Below the pieces are notes generated by a model, which was not told the origin of the DNA, ran no database searches, and saw only the letters and a list, made by a program, of their open reading frames with translations. Below are positions 1 to 12,274 of a DNA stretch of 64,000 nt, in pieces. Made by a program: the position numbers and the translations under genes. This DNA is from Lepiota brunneoincarnata (taxonomy: Eukaryota > Basidiomycota > Agaricomycetes > Agaricales > Agaricaceae): NCBI GenBank assembly GCA_023014365.1, contig JAEBUN010000020.1:62001-126000 (forward strand), read 5' to 3'. The first letter of the stretch is position 1, and the number at the start of each line of letters is the position of its first letter.

Positions 1-132
1 GGTACCGAGCCGGTAACAGCAAAGATGGACAAACGTATAAAGGTCGATGGTAATCAAATGGTTCCTTTCTGTGTCTCCAATTCCTTTTGAACTACAAACA
101 TGGTTCAGCAAACACGCCAGCCACAGTCTATT

Positions 133-486
133 TCACAACGCACCTTTCTCCCAATCTCGTCTATCATGCTCACCCATTTCTGCTTCATTGCCGCTCCTCT
201 TTTTCCCAAAGATCACTTCCTTCCATCCAATATTCTCTTTCACCCGCGTGCCCGCATCTTCAGGGTACAGAGGTGGTCGTGCTAGTCGATGCAGCCGGTC
301 CAGCTCCTCCAAGGAAATAGGCTTGTCCCCCCGTAGTTGCGTGGCTATTGATTCGAGAATCGACAAACGCGCGGCGACGCGTGCCCTCTCATCGCTGATT
401 GTGCGCTTCTGGCTGATGAGGTGGATGGATATTGAGGTAATAGCGATTGAGTATATCGCGTGCGGAAGGTAAGTGCTGGCGAACAT
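133..486 (-). CDS. small membrane-anchored protein, unknown function
   Basis: 117 residues with one hydrophobic stretch near the N-terminus (about residues 8-24) followed by a charged, probably helical segment and a basic end. The layout resembles short, single-pass fungal membrane proteins of unknown function; I do not recognise a named family with certainty. The start chosen is the ATG at 486, just before the hydrophobic stretch; an in-frame ATG at 567 would add 27 residues and would leave only 20 bases to the stop of the BTB gene upstream. No intron is needed. It lies on the same strand as, and downstream of, BTB gene 1. No catalytic motif is visible. Confidence 0.55.
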   Translation of the reverse strand: MFASTYLPHAIYSIAITSISIHLISQKRTISDERARVAARLSILESIATQLRGDKPISLEELDRLHRLARPPLYPEDAGTRVKENIGWKEVIFGKKRSGNEAEMGEHDRRDWEKGAL

Positions 487-587
487 TCTGTCGCTTACAT
501 AACCGAGTGTTGGCAAATGGACGTGAATGAGATACAAAAGTATACAGGGCTCATTACAAGCGAACATGAAGATGATATGAGCTACGA

Positions 588-2328
588 CTAGAACTTCCGA
601 AGCATCTCGTCAAAGAACGACCGGGGGTTTGATTTCTCCTGGGGAGACTTCAAGTCGTCGTTATTGATGACCATATCCCCCTGCCTGTCGTGTGGTGACA
701 AGAATCCAACCAATGTATTGTTCAAGCCTGATGGTCCGTGGGGACTAATCTTGGTGTCGTTGTTTTGGGAGGGTATCATAATAGCCGTTGTAGTTTTGTC
801 CGTAGAATCACCGTCGGCAGTAGCACCTATGTTCTTTCCCTCGTTCGCCTCATTCCCACCCTCGTCATTAGCACTCTGTACAATAACGGGAGCCACATTA
901 GAGGAACCAGCCTCTGTGCTCTCCTGCGACGGCTCGCCTGCCACCTCACTATTCGCGTCCTCCTTCTCTTCCTTCTCCTTTTCTCCTCCGAGTCCACCAT
1001 CTTGCGGGGGTACCACCTCACCCGCACTAGCGACGGCCTCGTCGTTTCTTGGCGTTTGTGAACCAGTCGGTGCTGTCTCCTCCTTCTTCTTTGCTGCCGC
1101 TGCCCTCTTTGCCGCCCTCTTCTGGGCTGCCGTCTTTGGACCCTGGTTGGAGGACTCCGTTACCGGCGTTTCCTGAACGGGTGTCTGTGGGCGAGAAAGG
1201 TCGTTGCTCAGCTGCTGTTGCTTGTTGGGTTTGGCTTGTTCTCCTTTCTGCCGACCCGTTTGCAGCTGGGGGCGTTCCGTTGGTTTTGGGGGCGGGGGTG
1301 GGAGCGGCTGTGAGGGGGTTTCCTGCGGAGGGGTGGGTGGCCTTTGTAACGGCGCCACCGTTTGGGGAGACACCGTTTTCTGGGCCTGGGTCGGAGGGGG
1401 AGACGGCGTTGAGGAAGGTGCCGTTGATGGTGGGGTGAGTGGGAGAGGCTATGGAAGAAGATCAGAATGATTGAGTCAGCCAATTTTGCAGAGTAAAAAT
1501 ATTAAGACGGTCATCACCGGTCCACCTGGGGAGGTCTCGAACACCGCATCATCCTCTGGAACTGGAATCCCAAAGAGCTCTCGAACAATCGAAGTTAATT
1601 TTGAACTGTGGAAACTCGGTGACGTAGGCGAAGAAAGCCCAGGAAGCTCACGGCGAGCTACCTCACGAGCTCTGGCAATTGTCAAGGACGTCTCGAGGCC
1701 AAGACGATAGCCTTCAGCTAGTGAAAGTGGTTCTTCGCGCTCACAAAGAGCGGCGTAACGGGGAATCAGGAGGTTGCGATCGACATCATTGTTATGATAC
1801 GTGACAACACGATCAATATCGCTCATGTCGAGCTTTTCGAGTTCCCGCACGGCCAAAGCCTTGACCTCCAGGAATAACCACCGGTGTGCAAGGGAAAGGA
1901 TTGCTGTCCAGTCACCGACAGTCGCGGAATACAGAGAGTATTTACTAAAGAATGCTGAAATGAGCGGGGGTCAGGTTGATAAGAGGTGGGGACGTACGGA
2001 TTATAAAACACCCAAAGGAAGCGCGCAAACTCTCCAACGTGCACATCCTCAAGGACAATGGCGTTAGTCTCACTAGTGCCTTGACGGGTGGCCCCTGGAG
2101 AGGCGGGTGTCGCAAGTTTCCCCTTGAAATATGAACTCTCCCGCTCGAAGAAGTATCGGTGAACCCGAAACACGTTGTGCTCGACCTGCCCAGCCGAGAT
2201 CAGCCACGCCCTCCACGATACTAAAGATTACAACGCACCAAGAAAAAAAGGTCACCGCCTGCTAAATAGTACTCATCGTACCTCTTCAGAGAGAGGAAGG
2301 ACCCGGAATCGTTATGAGCGTGAGGCAT
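588..2328 (-). CDS. BTB/POZ domain protein 1, with long disordered C-terminal exon
   Basis: Four exons on the minus strand: 2328-2239, 2185-1998, 1944-1518, 1448-588. Phases agree and give 521 residues. Exon 1 ends after the motif AGGDLFFL; exon 2 carries the BTB core (FRVHRYFF near its start, FYNP at its end); exon 3 carries the helical C-terminal part (GDW, VDRNLL, LGLETS, ARAREVAR). Exon 4 (287 codons with stop) is odd: Pro-rich, then Lys/Ala-rich, then Glu/Gln/Asn/Ser-rich, with no folded domain apparent. It joins after a 69-base GTGATG..CATAG intron that also removes an in-frame stop. Fungal BTB proteins of this family are thought to be protein-interaction adaptors; whether this one binds cullin-3 cannot be seen. 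The exon 4 join is inferred from phase and splice sites; without it the protein would end at 1476. Confidence 0.8.
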
Positions 2329-4271
2329 AGGCAAAGCTTCCTTGTTACACGAAGGAGGGGTGGAGGGTGGAATGGGGTTCGTGGAATAAAAAAAAATTGA
2401 TGGAGACGCTGCTCGGTATTTGAGTCCAACGATGGAGACACGTGTACGACCAGCACGTTGCTGTATGAACCCGAGGAATTTTTTTTCGTGGCTGCACAAA
2501 TGCTATAGTCCCTTGGTCCGATCGACACGAGGCAGAGGCTCCCTGACCATTGTCCGCCTGTGCTCAACGTAAGGCGGGAAGATGTCCGATACATCCATTG
2601 TTGTGCCGTGTGGCCTTGTACGGCTGGTCCATGTTCGACGTGTAGGCGTTGAGTCAGGAGGAAGACATGGGTTCGAAGCTATTTTACAAGATGGACAGAG
2701 CCAGTGGTGTGACCTGCAGGAGAGCGCGCAATGACGTGATGTGACAGCCCATACTCCTCTGGGAAAACCATAGTAAGTACGCCCAGGGTTGCGCAGGACC
2801 TGTAAACGATCCCAACAGGCTTTCAAGGCCTCCATCTAGCTTGGCAATGGTCACGGCCAGGCAGGAATGTATCTCATGGTAAACTCTGTCTATATTTTCA
2901 GAAGATTGAGCATCCCTACCAGTAGTGAAGAGAGAAAAACCAACGAAACCGGTACCCGCTGCACACAGATCCTAGACTAAATTACCACTTAGCCGTATCA
3001 TCAGCATCAAGGGCAGAACACAACGAGGCATGTCTATGCATAGCATTAACACCTACATAAAAGCAGGGTTCTGCAAATGGCCACCGGTTCGGTGGAACGC
3101 GCGCATGTAGGGAGGCCAACCCATAGACTCCGCGAGCTAATCTATAACCCATAGCCCCAATCAGTGGCGAATCCCTACCACCCTCAGAACTGCCGCGCGC
3201 CTGTGAAACCGTACTCAACACCACCACCTTTCCGAGGAACCAGCCTCAGTGGGAGAGGCATGGTAAACAGAACCCGACTGTTCGAACTTGGTTTTAACAC
3301 ACAGCCCCAACAGGTGATGGAGGGGGTACGTACCAAGGTGCGATACAAATACCAAGGTACACCGAAAACTGCCGAATTCTGCTGAACGGTAGTGGTCTTT
3401 TGTGAGCGATCAGACGTTCTCATCAAGCCCAGATTTGGGACTGAAGCTGCGGCTCCATGTTTAGAGACGTTGGTACCAAATAATTTGGAATTGAAGGTCT
3501 TTGCAGCGGTTTCAAAGGAGCAGGAACAAGTGTGGGCGCTAGGCTTCTGGAGATTGAAACACATACAGGTATCCAGATGTGATTCGTATATGTCATTGAA
3601 ACTGTAGTCTGTAGCGGGGGTCCCTTGTCCAGACGTACTCCCGATACCACGTCTGGAGATCCCGGCCCAATGCCCTCATCCTTATTGCATCTAGTTGTTG
3701 CCTTTCCTACCCGCTACCCAGCCCAACGACTCACGACACACGAAACGATATAAATAGCTAGCGATATGAACCACCGCCTAAGAATCTTCTGTTATCAAAA
3801 TGATACCCGTGCATTTAATATAATGACGATGACTCCTATGATTATATCTCCATGACCCCTTGCTGCGGACGCAACTGTGGTCAGGCTGCATAACATTTAC
3901 CTTCTTTGGCCTAGGGTCTGGACGCCCTCCGCCATGCAAGCGAGTGCGCTCTACCATGTGGTCTACAACCCAGTACGCTATATCGGCCAAATGCATCAAG
4001 GATCTGCATAAAAACATCGATTCAAATGACCAGAGTAGGAGATAACCTGCAATGGCTACAAAAAATTTCCAAAAAAAAAAAAAAACAGGTCCTACTACAG
4101 GCTAAACCTCGACTCCATAGCCCCGCCATTGTCGTGTGCCAAATCAAGAACGAAGGTGCTTGTTCTTATTTTTGCGTGTGTTGGAGTTCTGTCCAAGCCC
4201 TTTAACACCATCAGGCTTAGCGTTGGTATCGGAGTCTAAGGCGAACAAGCAGGGAAAGAGGGCCCGTAAGC
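2329..4271. other. intergenic spacer without recognisable genes
   Basis: About 1.9 kb between BTB genes 1 and 2. Reading frames here lack ATG starts, splice structure or recognisable motifs. A 15-base A run sits near 4070. Part of 3190-3400 resembles scraps of the spacers downstream (an ACAGCCCC-type segment also near 6170), suggesting old duplicated spacer material. Confidence 0.5.
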
Positions 4272-5136
4272 TTATAGGCGCCTGTCTGAGTAAGCTGGAC
4301 ACGTGTTACCTTCAGGCGGGAACACCCTTTCTTCAGGAGGAATGTTGAAAGTTGTACCGACAATTTCAGATATCTCGGCCTGATCACAATCAGGACGAAT
4401 AGGGCTGCGGAGGCCATCTCCCTCCGAGCGCTGAGCTCGAAGTCGCTCGCGAGCTTGATAAATGAGAACGGAGGTTTCAAGTCCCAGGATCTGGGAGTCA
4501 TCGAGCCCAAGGACCTCCTCCCTAGACGCGAGCTGGGCAAAGAGTGGGAACAAGTGTTTTCGTGGCACTTGGTTTTCTTGATAAAGCTGAATACGCTTTA
4601 TAAGATCCATATCTTTCAATTCTAAGTAGCGGATTGCAAGATCCATGACCTCTGGAAAATGCCATTTTGAAGCGTATTTCAGAACGATGACCCAATCCTC
4701 GTGAGTCATGTCGTATATATCATATTTTCTAGCTTGGGTGAAACTGGGTTGAGGACGCGATCTTAAGAAGGAACCGTTGCTCACGGGTTATAAAAGACCC
4801 GAAGGAGACATTCGAATTCCTCCGGCTTTTCATCAGCAAGGACAACTTCATTCGTGTCACTGGTGCCGGTCTTCAAAGGACGATCTCCAGGGTGTGTTGC
4901 CCCCGCGAGCTCGTCTTGCCAGTATCTGGACTCCCGGAGGAAGAAGTAAGAGTGGACTCGAAACTGAGTGCCGCCGACCTAGTACAAACATTAGACGAGG
5001 GGAATCACGGTTGCCTCCCAAGATAACGCACCCGGAAATGTAGGTCTCCCCCTCCTATGTAGTATTTGGAATGACGGGATCCACCTGAAGCGTTAGAGCC
5101 GTGTGCACCGGAGGAGTCTTTGTTATCCTTGGTCAT
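4272..5136 (-). CDS. BTB/POZ domain protein 2
   Basis: Three exons: 5136-5032, 4978-4785, 4728-4272; introns of 53 and 56 bases; phases agree; 251 residues. Exon 1 ends at IGGGDLHFR, exon 2 holds FRVHSYFF and ends in VFYNP, exon 3 holds THEDW, LLIKR-like helices, LGLETSVLIYQARERLR and an acidic-hydrophobic tail. The ATG at 5136 gives a short disordered N-terminus like that of its paralogues. It is the first of four tandemly duplicated copies (2-5) on the same strand. Likely an adaptor with a BTB fold; partners unknown. Confidence 0.85.
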
Positions 5137-6557
5137 CAGGAGAGAAAAGCAGGAGATGGGTTGTGATTGTAATGATGAGAGAGAAGGGAGGAGTTTAGGT
5201 AGCGTTCATCGTCCTATCTCCTCTAGCCCCTACCAACAAGAATACAAGAACCACCCCACATCCATTCTTGGAAGCAAGTTCGACGATGGCCGTGGGTACC
5301 ATCAAGTCAATTCTGCCTCGTGGCCGAGAGCTTTTGTTGCGCCGGAATCACGGCTTAGGGGCGAGCGTTGGTGGGAATCTGGACACACAACTCTCAAAAA
5401 GACAAGCCTACATGTAGTACCTTGTTTTCTGTACGTGATAACAGCAATAATCAGAAGGTTTCCACGTCGCCGTCTCCGGCTCCCCATCCTGTTGAAACCA
5501 CTCAAAGCATGACCTTGTACTCCAGACCAAATGGGGGTAGAGCCTTTAGCGACGGTCAACTGCATTTTAGGATGGTGGACCGCCCACCATCATAGCAAGA
5601 AGCACTGGCTGAGCCTAATTGAACCTGGTCGAACCTTCTCTCGGGACGATGCCTGTGTCCCGGGATAAGAGACACAGCCTCTGTCATGGTAAACCACTGT
5701 TCTACGTGGAATTTTGCTCACGATTCGCAACAAGCTGAAAGCTGGTAGTTATTCTGCGCCAATTTGACACAGAGTCCACTACTATCGGTCGGCGCGTGAA
5801 GAGATCGACATTCAGTCATGTATAGCCCTTTTGGGAACTATGGGTAGTCATGTCAAAGTCCACAGGTTTTGAAACAGCTTCATAAGTTCAAGAGGGAACA
5901 TGACTCCGGAGGGCTCGACGCGACTACTTAGGCCTGGACAGGTCTTTTGTGGTCCAACGTCATTTACTGGACCTGGCTAACCGAAGGTTGCATAGCAGAA
6001 GAGTCTCTGAAATTGGTGGACTGTTTCTCGCTGGTGCATACTACCAGTGTGTCCTTTGCATCCCCGCCACAGCAGCACCATCATCACGTCATGTTGCTCT
6101 CGAGACTAGTAGTAACACGAACAAACTGATCATAGCGGTGAGCATCAACTTTACTGCAAATGGCACAACACAGCCCCAGCACCGGTGATGCCGTTTTGGA
6201 GGGACACTTGACTTGTTGCTAGCACGGCGCGTTAAGCGAGCCGAATCAGAACATGAGAAGAGATCGCAAGAACGGCTAACGACATTACAAAACGCAGCGG
6301 GAAGTAAAGTAAAGAGCAGTCGCTTAGGTAATCGCCCGCTACTACCGAAACGGAACGCCCAACACCCAAACACCTGAACCCCTTTCCACCTCAACCATCC
6401 TCAATGCCTCACGGCCCGGATCCATGATTTTCCAAACGATCACCCTTCGTTTCTTTCATCGCTACTTGTGCGCCCGCTGGAGTTACGGTTCGCGGAACCA
6501 CACATTCCGCTGATGTTAGGGGCTAGAAAACAGGGAAAAAGTTGCATGAGTACCTCT
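5137..6557. repeat. duplicated spacer of the BTB array
   Basis: No gene. The part around 5340-5460 resembles the region upstream of BTB gene 3 (7600-7680), and 5900-6120 resembles 8636-8830: both have a stretch starting ACATGACTCC followed by a TGCATACT(A/G)CCAGTG motif. These are parts of the same tandem duplication that multiplied BTB genes 2-5. Confidence 0.55.
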
Positions 6558-7406
6558 TCAAAGGTGATTGAACATCACCCTACCTGTGGGCGAGGGCCCT
6601 ATATCTATTGAAGGAATACCGAATACTGAACGAACAATATCATTTACTTCAGCCGGGTCGAGATCGGCACGAGCAGGACTACGGGGACTGCCCCCTTCTG
6701 AAGGTTGAGCTCGAAGTCGCTCACGAGCCTGGTAGATGAGCCATGAAGTCTCAAGTCCCAGGGCGCGAGATTCTTCGAGCTCAATGATCTCTTCCCTGGT
6801 CGCGAGTTTGACATATAAAGGAAGTAAGTGCTCAATAGGCACTTGACGCTCTTCGTAAAGCCGGATGCGCTGGATGATATTCGCATCCTTCTGTTCTAAA
6901 CAACGAACCGCGAGGTTCATGATTCTTGGGAACTTCCATCGCATAGCATAGTCCAGAATACTTATCCAATCATCTGCGGTTGTTTCGTAAACACCATATA
7001 TCCTGAGTTCGGTGAGATTAAGCGGAGAGAACAAATCCACGAGGCAAAGGAGAGCACTCACGGATTGTAAAATATCCAGAGAAAGCGTTCAAAGGCCTCT
7101 GGTTCTTCATCGAGAACGATCGGATTTACGTCACTACTGCCAGCCTTTGGAGACGCATTTCCGGAGGAAATCGCGCTTGCAAGCTTGTCTTTCCAGAATG
7201 TTGATTCACGTATAAAGAAATGGGAATGAACCCGGAACAGGGTGCTACCGATCTGATGCAGTCTCACAGATATTAGCCGGGACGGACATCCACTGCTTTT
7301 TGAGATAACGTACACGAAAATGCAAGTCTGCTCCCCTTATATAGTACCTGGGGTGGGGTGACAAATGGCCATTCGAGGTAGAACTGCATTCCCTTTCGGT
7401 AGTCAT
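6558..7406 (-). CDS. BTB/POZ domain protein 3
   Basis: Three exons: 7406-7314, 7252-7062, 7002-6558; introns of 61 and 59 bases (GTACGT and GTGAGT donors); 242 residues. Exon 1 ends at IRGADLHFR, exon 2 contains LFRVHSHFF and ends FYNP, exon 3 contains ETTADDW, LGLETSWLIYQARERLR and a short tail. The closest relative in the window is truncated copy 4, whose exon 1 and exon 2 are nearly the same at residue level. All exons are open, with canonical splice sites, so this copy appears functional. Same strand and probably same duplication unit as copies 2, 4 and 5. Confidence 0.85.
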
Positions 7407-9002
7407 GAAAACTAGATGTGTATTATAAGCTTTGGGGGAGGGGGATGTGGGGGGTTCAGAACGTTCCAGGACGGCGTCCAACCTTTTATTCCCAGTTCTG
7501 AGGGCGGGCAACCCACAGCCTTTCTTTGATGGCGGGTGTCTATGTATTTAAGTGCCTCGTGTTCAACAGCTTTCAACCTGACTTGCCACTATGAGCACAA
7601 CAGCGCGAATCTGGGCACACCAGCTTCTAAAAAGGGAGCGGGGAGACCGCATGTCGTAACAGCCGTCTCTCTGGACCTTGTTCTGTCCCAACAACGAACT
7701 AGCCTCTGACCGTGAGAGAATGCAACGAGTGCACCGCAGTGGAGTGGGTTACGGACGCCGAACGACTTCGATATCCTACGAAATAAGCAAGTTGATCTTA
7801 GCCACTGATTGTTCCGTAGCTGGACTGCGCAGTTCAAACCTCATGTCGAACCTCCCTCGTTCCAGCATATTCCTCCGTATAAATTGTCCCTCAGTCCCCT
7901 TTCCCCTAATTATCCAAGCGCAGCAGTTACAGCAAAAATCCTTGAGCCGCTTTGGATGGTTAGCACCATCATTGCGGTCCGTCATAATTGTGATGGCAAG
8001 CGGGAGGGGTGTTGTCTTCGGAGCGCTTTGAGACTGCTCAGACCGAATGTTCACACAGCATCAACCGAAAGTCACCATTGCAGCATCGAAAACACAACCC
8101 GTAGTAGAGGTACGTCCGTCATGAGCAGTAACTCCTGGGACGATTGAACTAATAAAAGCAATTGGACGCCCACGAGCAGTGAGATCACCACAAGCCGGGA
8201 TCGTAAGGAGGTGTTGGCTTCTCGAACTATTCCCTCTTCGTAAACCTTGCAGTACTGCGCACAATGAAGCTGTGTGGAATCGGTTGTGGGGAGTGGTCAC
8301 GTCACGGTCATTGCCTTCGAAGACCCAGACTATCCAATAAAAGACACAAACGAAACGTAGGTGCAAGATGAGATATATGAAATCACGTATATGGTACATC
8401 ACAAAGGGGCTTGATGGCAGCGCCGTGTGCAGTCGTCACCGGGACCGCTGAAAGGCTGCTGGCGGCTTCCCTTGATACCAAATCTTGCAGGTCGACCTTA
8501 CCATGACCCGCACCTTGGCCTGTGCGTCCACTGCTTTATTGATTTGCGCGCGGAGAGATGGCTATAACCTATTTGAAAACTGTAGACAGATATCTTGAAT
8601 CATAAATCTTAAAACGACTTCCAGAGCTGAAAAGGGAACATGACTCCCGGGCGCTGAGCACTGCTATAGACTTAGGTGGGTCCTGATGGTCCAGCGCTAG
8701 TTACGCCCCGTAGTATGTCCGAAATCAGCGGGCCGTCTCTTGCTAGTGCATACTGCCAGTGAGTTCCTGCATCCCCGTCCCAGCCCAGGTCACCGGCCGA
8801 CTCGAACATATATCTCATCGAGTCGTGTACTTAGTCTTGGCTGCCCTCATAACGATACTATCATTTGGACGGGTGATTATGCTACGTATGAAAAACCCTC
8901 TACCCTGACTTATAGACAGACTACTGCAGTACAGGGTGGAACACTACTCGGTTTATTGCAGGTACGATCGGCTAGGCGATGCGGTCGGGATACAAGGAAA
9001 GG
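7407..9002. repeat. duplicated spacer upstream of BTB gene 3
   Basis: No supported gene. The segment 7520-8400 matches, with much divergence, 9690-10150 upstream of BTB gene 4; for example a stretch beginning GTGATGGCAAGCG occurs at 7991 and 9787, and GTGCCTCGTGTTCAACAG at 7552 and 9750. This fixes the tandem unit as BTB gene plus about 1-1.6 kb of upstream DNA. The two copies can be aligned only by eye here. Confidence 0.6.
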
Positions 9003-9594
9003 CTATAAGAATAGCCAATCATATGATTTTAAGACATTATAAACCCTGTTACGCTGTGCGGTATTAACGTTATTTCTTTCTAAACCACGAACAGCAAGAT
9101 CCAACACTTGTGGAAGCTGCCATTTCGCAGCGCACTCCAGAATGCTTATCCAATTCTCTGCGGTTGTCTCGCAAATACCATACCTCCTGGTTTTTGATGA
9201 GATTAAGTGGAGGCCAATCGAAATGTTTCAGGCAACAGATTCCTCACGGATTATAAAATACCCCGAGGAGGCGTTCGAAGACTTTCGGTTTTTCATCGAG
9301 AACGATTGGATTTGTGTCATTGCTGCCGGGCGTCGGAGGTGCACCTCCAGGGGGGATCACACCCGCGAGCCTGTCTCTCCAGAATGTTGATTCACGTGTG
9401 AAGAAATAGGAATGGACCCGGAAAAGGGTGTTATCAAGCTGACACGACCTCACAGATGTTAGGTGAAACGGGTGTGTTCGGTGCCTTTTGGGACAACGCA
9501 CACGAAGATGTAAGTCCGCTCCCCTTATATAGTACTTGGGGTGGGGTGACAAAGGGTTGTTCGGGGCAGAATTGTGTCCTATGTCGGTGGTCAT
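9003..9594 (-). pseudogene. truncated BTB/POZ gene 4
   Basis: Exons 9594-9502, 9438-9248 and 9186-9003 splice in phase but encode only 155 residues. Exon 1 (PKYYIRGADLHLR) and exon 2 (LFRVHSYFF .. VFYNP) are complete. Exon 3 follows gene 3 (ETTAENWISILE..) for about 47 residues, then diverges after an AQRNRVY segment and stops at 9003, losing the C-terminal helices. Intron 1 is 63 bases, a multiple of three without a stop, so retention would keep the frame. The break in homology near 9040 looks like a deletion or rearrangement rather than a point mutation. It could still yield a minimal BTB protein, so loss of function is an inference. Confidence 0.7.
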
Positions 9595-10420
9595 CAAGAC
9601 TAGATGTGTGTTATAAGCCTGGAGGGGGGATGTGGGAGGGTTCAAAACGTTGCAAGGTGGTGTTCGTCATTTTATTCCCACCTCTTGAGGGCGGGCACCT
9701 ACAGCCTTCCTTTGACGACCAATGTCTATATGTTTTAGCCCTTCTAAGTGCCTCGTGTTCAACAGCTTTCACCCTCGGAGAATCGTGATGGCAAGCGAGC
9801 CGGGGGCGTTGTCTGAGGAGCGCCTTGGGACTGTTCGGATTGTATGTACACACAGCGGCAAGCACAGCCCCATCAGTGCAGCATTGAACCCGTACGAGCA
9901 GGGAGATCGCCGGAGAGTACGAATCGAATGGGTCTTGGTTTCTCGAAATAACTCTTCTTTGCGGTTGCTGCGCACTAGGAAGCAGCGGAGCCGGGTTGTG
10001 GGGATTACTCATTTTACTTAGATCACAGTGGCCTTCGGAAACCCAGACTAGGTATCCAAATTTATTGGTCCGCAAAAACAAATGGTCGAATGGAACACAT
10101 AGATGCAAGATAAGATGTACAAAACTACACATATGGTACATTGCAAGAAATCTGGCACTAGGCGAAGTCGTCGGCGGGATTCCAGTGGTCCTGGTCCCAT
10201 CGACGGCTGCACATCATGTCATCAACCCGCGAATCAACCTCACTTTCCCTTACTACGGGGCGCACTTTGGGTCGTGCGTCCGGTCGAGTTGAGGGTTGGA
10301 GCACCACGTCCAGAGCCGCTTCCATTCATCATGGCGTTGGGGGTAACACCATTGGTGAGTGGGGACGCTAAATAAGAAATTAGGGTTGTGAGTATAAGGT
10401 CTCAAAGGAGGGGTGGTGCT
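9595..10420. repeat. duplicated spacer upstream of BTB gene 4
   Basis: Second copy of the spacer found at 7520-8400. No gene recognised. Confidence 0.5.
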
Positions 10421-11283
10421 TCAGTGAAACTTGCCTGGGCGCTGGAGCTCCTCGCGATCCTCCAACTTCAAATCGAATGTATTGGCAACTATCTCAAATC
10501 TCTCCGCATGACCAATGTCCGCCCGCACTGGGCTGATGGGTTCGCCGCCTCCCTCAGCAGGCTGTGCACGAAGTAATTCACGCGCACGGCCGATGAGGCA
10601 TAAGGTATCCTTGTCCAGGAGCTGATATTCTTCGCGTTTAAGCATCGTCGGCCGGGAAGCCAGTTCCATGTACAAAGGGAACAGGTACTTTTCAGGGACC
10701 TTGCACTCCTGATAGATTCTGATCTTCCTAACAGTTTCCATTTCCACCTGAGAGAGGTACGTTATGGCCAGCCTTCGGACTTCCGTGAACTCCCATCGGG
10801 ACGCTAGCTCAAGAATGGCTATCCAGTCATCCGTCGTGGCCTTGTAGACCCCGTAGCGTCTTAAATGATGTTATGTATGCGGTATGCCACTGGGGGAATG
10901 TACCTACGGATTGTAAAACACCCATAGGAGCCGGGCGAAATCTTTAGGCGCTTCGGTTAGGGTAATTGCTGTGGACTCATGACGCCCGGGCCTGGTGTCT
11001 TCGTCCCCAGGAGACGTGGCACCCGCGAGTCGATCTTTCCAATATCTTGATTCACGAGCAAAGAAATACGAGTGGACCCGAAAATATGTTTTTCCTAGCT
11101 GTGGAGCGTTGAGGAGAAAAGTAACATGTCATTGGAGATCTCAAGGCACACCAAGAAATATAAGTCGCCGCCCGCGATATAGTAGTCATTATGGCGACAC
11201 AGATTATCTGCGGGAGGTGCTTGATTCTTGTTGGTGGAATTCGCGTTGGATGTGCCGGCGCTAGAAGGTGTCATGGGGGGCAT
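10421..11283 (-). CDS. BTB/POZ domain protein 5
   Basis: Three exons: 11283-11152, 11098-10908, 10859-10421; introns of 53 and 48 bases; 253 residues. Exon 1 has a Ser/Thr/Asn-rich N-terminus and ends IAGGDLYFL; exon 2 has YFRVHSYFFARES and ends VFYNP; exon 3 has TTDDW, LLRAQPAEGGG and an acidic end. The ATG at 11283 is the first of two (MPPM) in exon 1. More diverged from copies 2-4 than they are from each other. All frames are open. Confidence 0.82.
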
Positions 11284-12274
11284 GAAGTGGTTTAATCCAA
11301 GGCTAATATTCAACGATGGGTGGCCTTTATATGCGGAAGAAGTTGCTGGAACCAAGAACCAGCGAGAAACACCCCCTTGGGTAGTGAGCGCTGGCTGTTA
11401 TCAATTAATCTGCCTCGTGTTCATTAAGTTCAGCCTTGATGTGGTCCCGTGAAACGGGCGGGGCACACCAACTCGCAGGAAGAATCACGGGTCTGGCGCC
11501 GTGGCGTAATGCTTCAAGATGCCCTTCAGACCTGAGGCTTCAAGCCTCAACACCTATAGGGCACTGGTCCGTTCGCCTGGGTGTGTTGAGAACGTAGTGA
11601 GACGAATTCCGAAGTGCTAGGAATCAGGGTTTTTCGCAGTTTCCTCATAGGGTGCTGGTTACCACCATAGGTGCTACTTTGCCTGTTGGATAGACTTCTG
11701 ACGTTTCCCTGGCATTCCGGGTCCCTTTGTCCAATTTCGGGTATCATTGATTACCAAGCTCTCCACAGCTTTTGGCAGTCTATCGATGTACCTGAATGAG
11801 TCATGAATCATTAGATGCTTTCAAGCTTCCTATCGCGCAGTTATCAAAGTTTACTGATTTATCGGTGGGGGCGAGGACCCTGCGCAGCACGGAGAAGCTG
11901 TATCTTGTTATATCCCTTCGCGGAAGTACTTTGTGGGAGGCCTCGTGTTGCTGTCCGTGGATGTTCGGAAGGAGATAAACGCCGTGGACCTGTGGTCTGT
12001 GGTCTCCCTGTTGCAAGCTCTCTGCAGCTCAAGCCCGCTCACCAAGTTCGAGTGGAGTGGTCCCTGTGCATTTGTCGCACGCTTCCCCTGCAAATATCAT
12101 GACATCACCGGTTAAACCCACTGGTAACACCTGATGTTCTAATTTGGCCCATTTACTCAGCTCTCCGGTCCGCAGCGCAGCGCACCATATGTTTGATTGA
12201 TCTTTTGCCTTCGACCAACAAACAACATAAAAACCTCCGACTCCCACCGTCAGAAACCTCTTGGTCCTCGAAAG
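11284..12274. other. intergenic spacer between divergent genes
   Basis: Holds the promoters of BTB gene 5 (minus) and the His-rich membrane protein (plus). Near 11410 a CTGCCTCGTGTTCA motif matches the upstream repeats of BTB genes 3 and 4. Nothing else recognised. Confidence 0.5.

Noticed and set aside
664..1176. 170-codon plus-strand frame opposite BTB gene 1 exon 4.
   Set aside because: Antisense shadow of a low-complexity exon; no splice or domain evidence.
2503..2835. Minus-strand frame of 110 codons upstream of BTB gene 1.
   Set aside because: No ATG start, no domain, Cys/Arg-rich composition typical of a chance frame.
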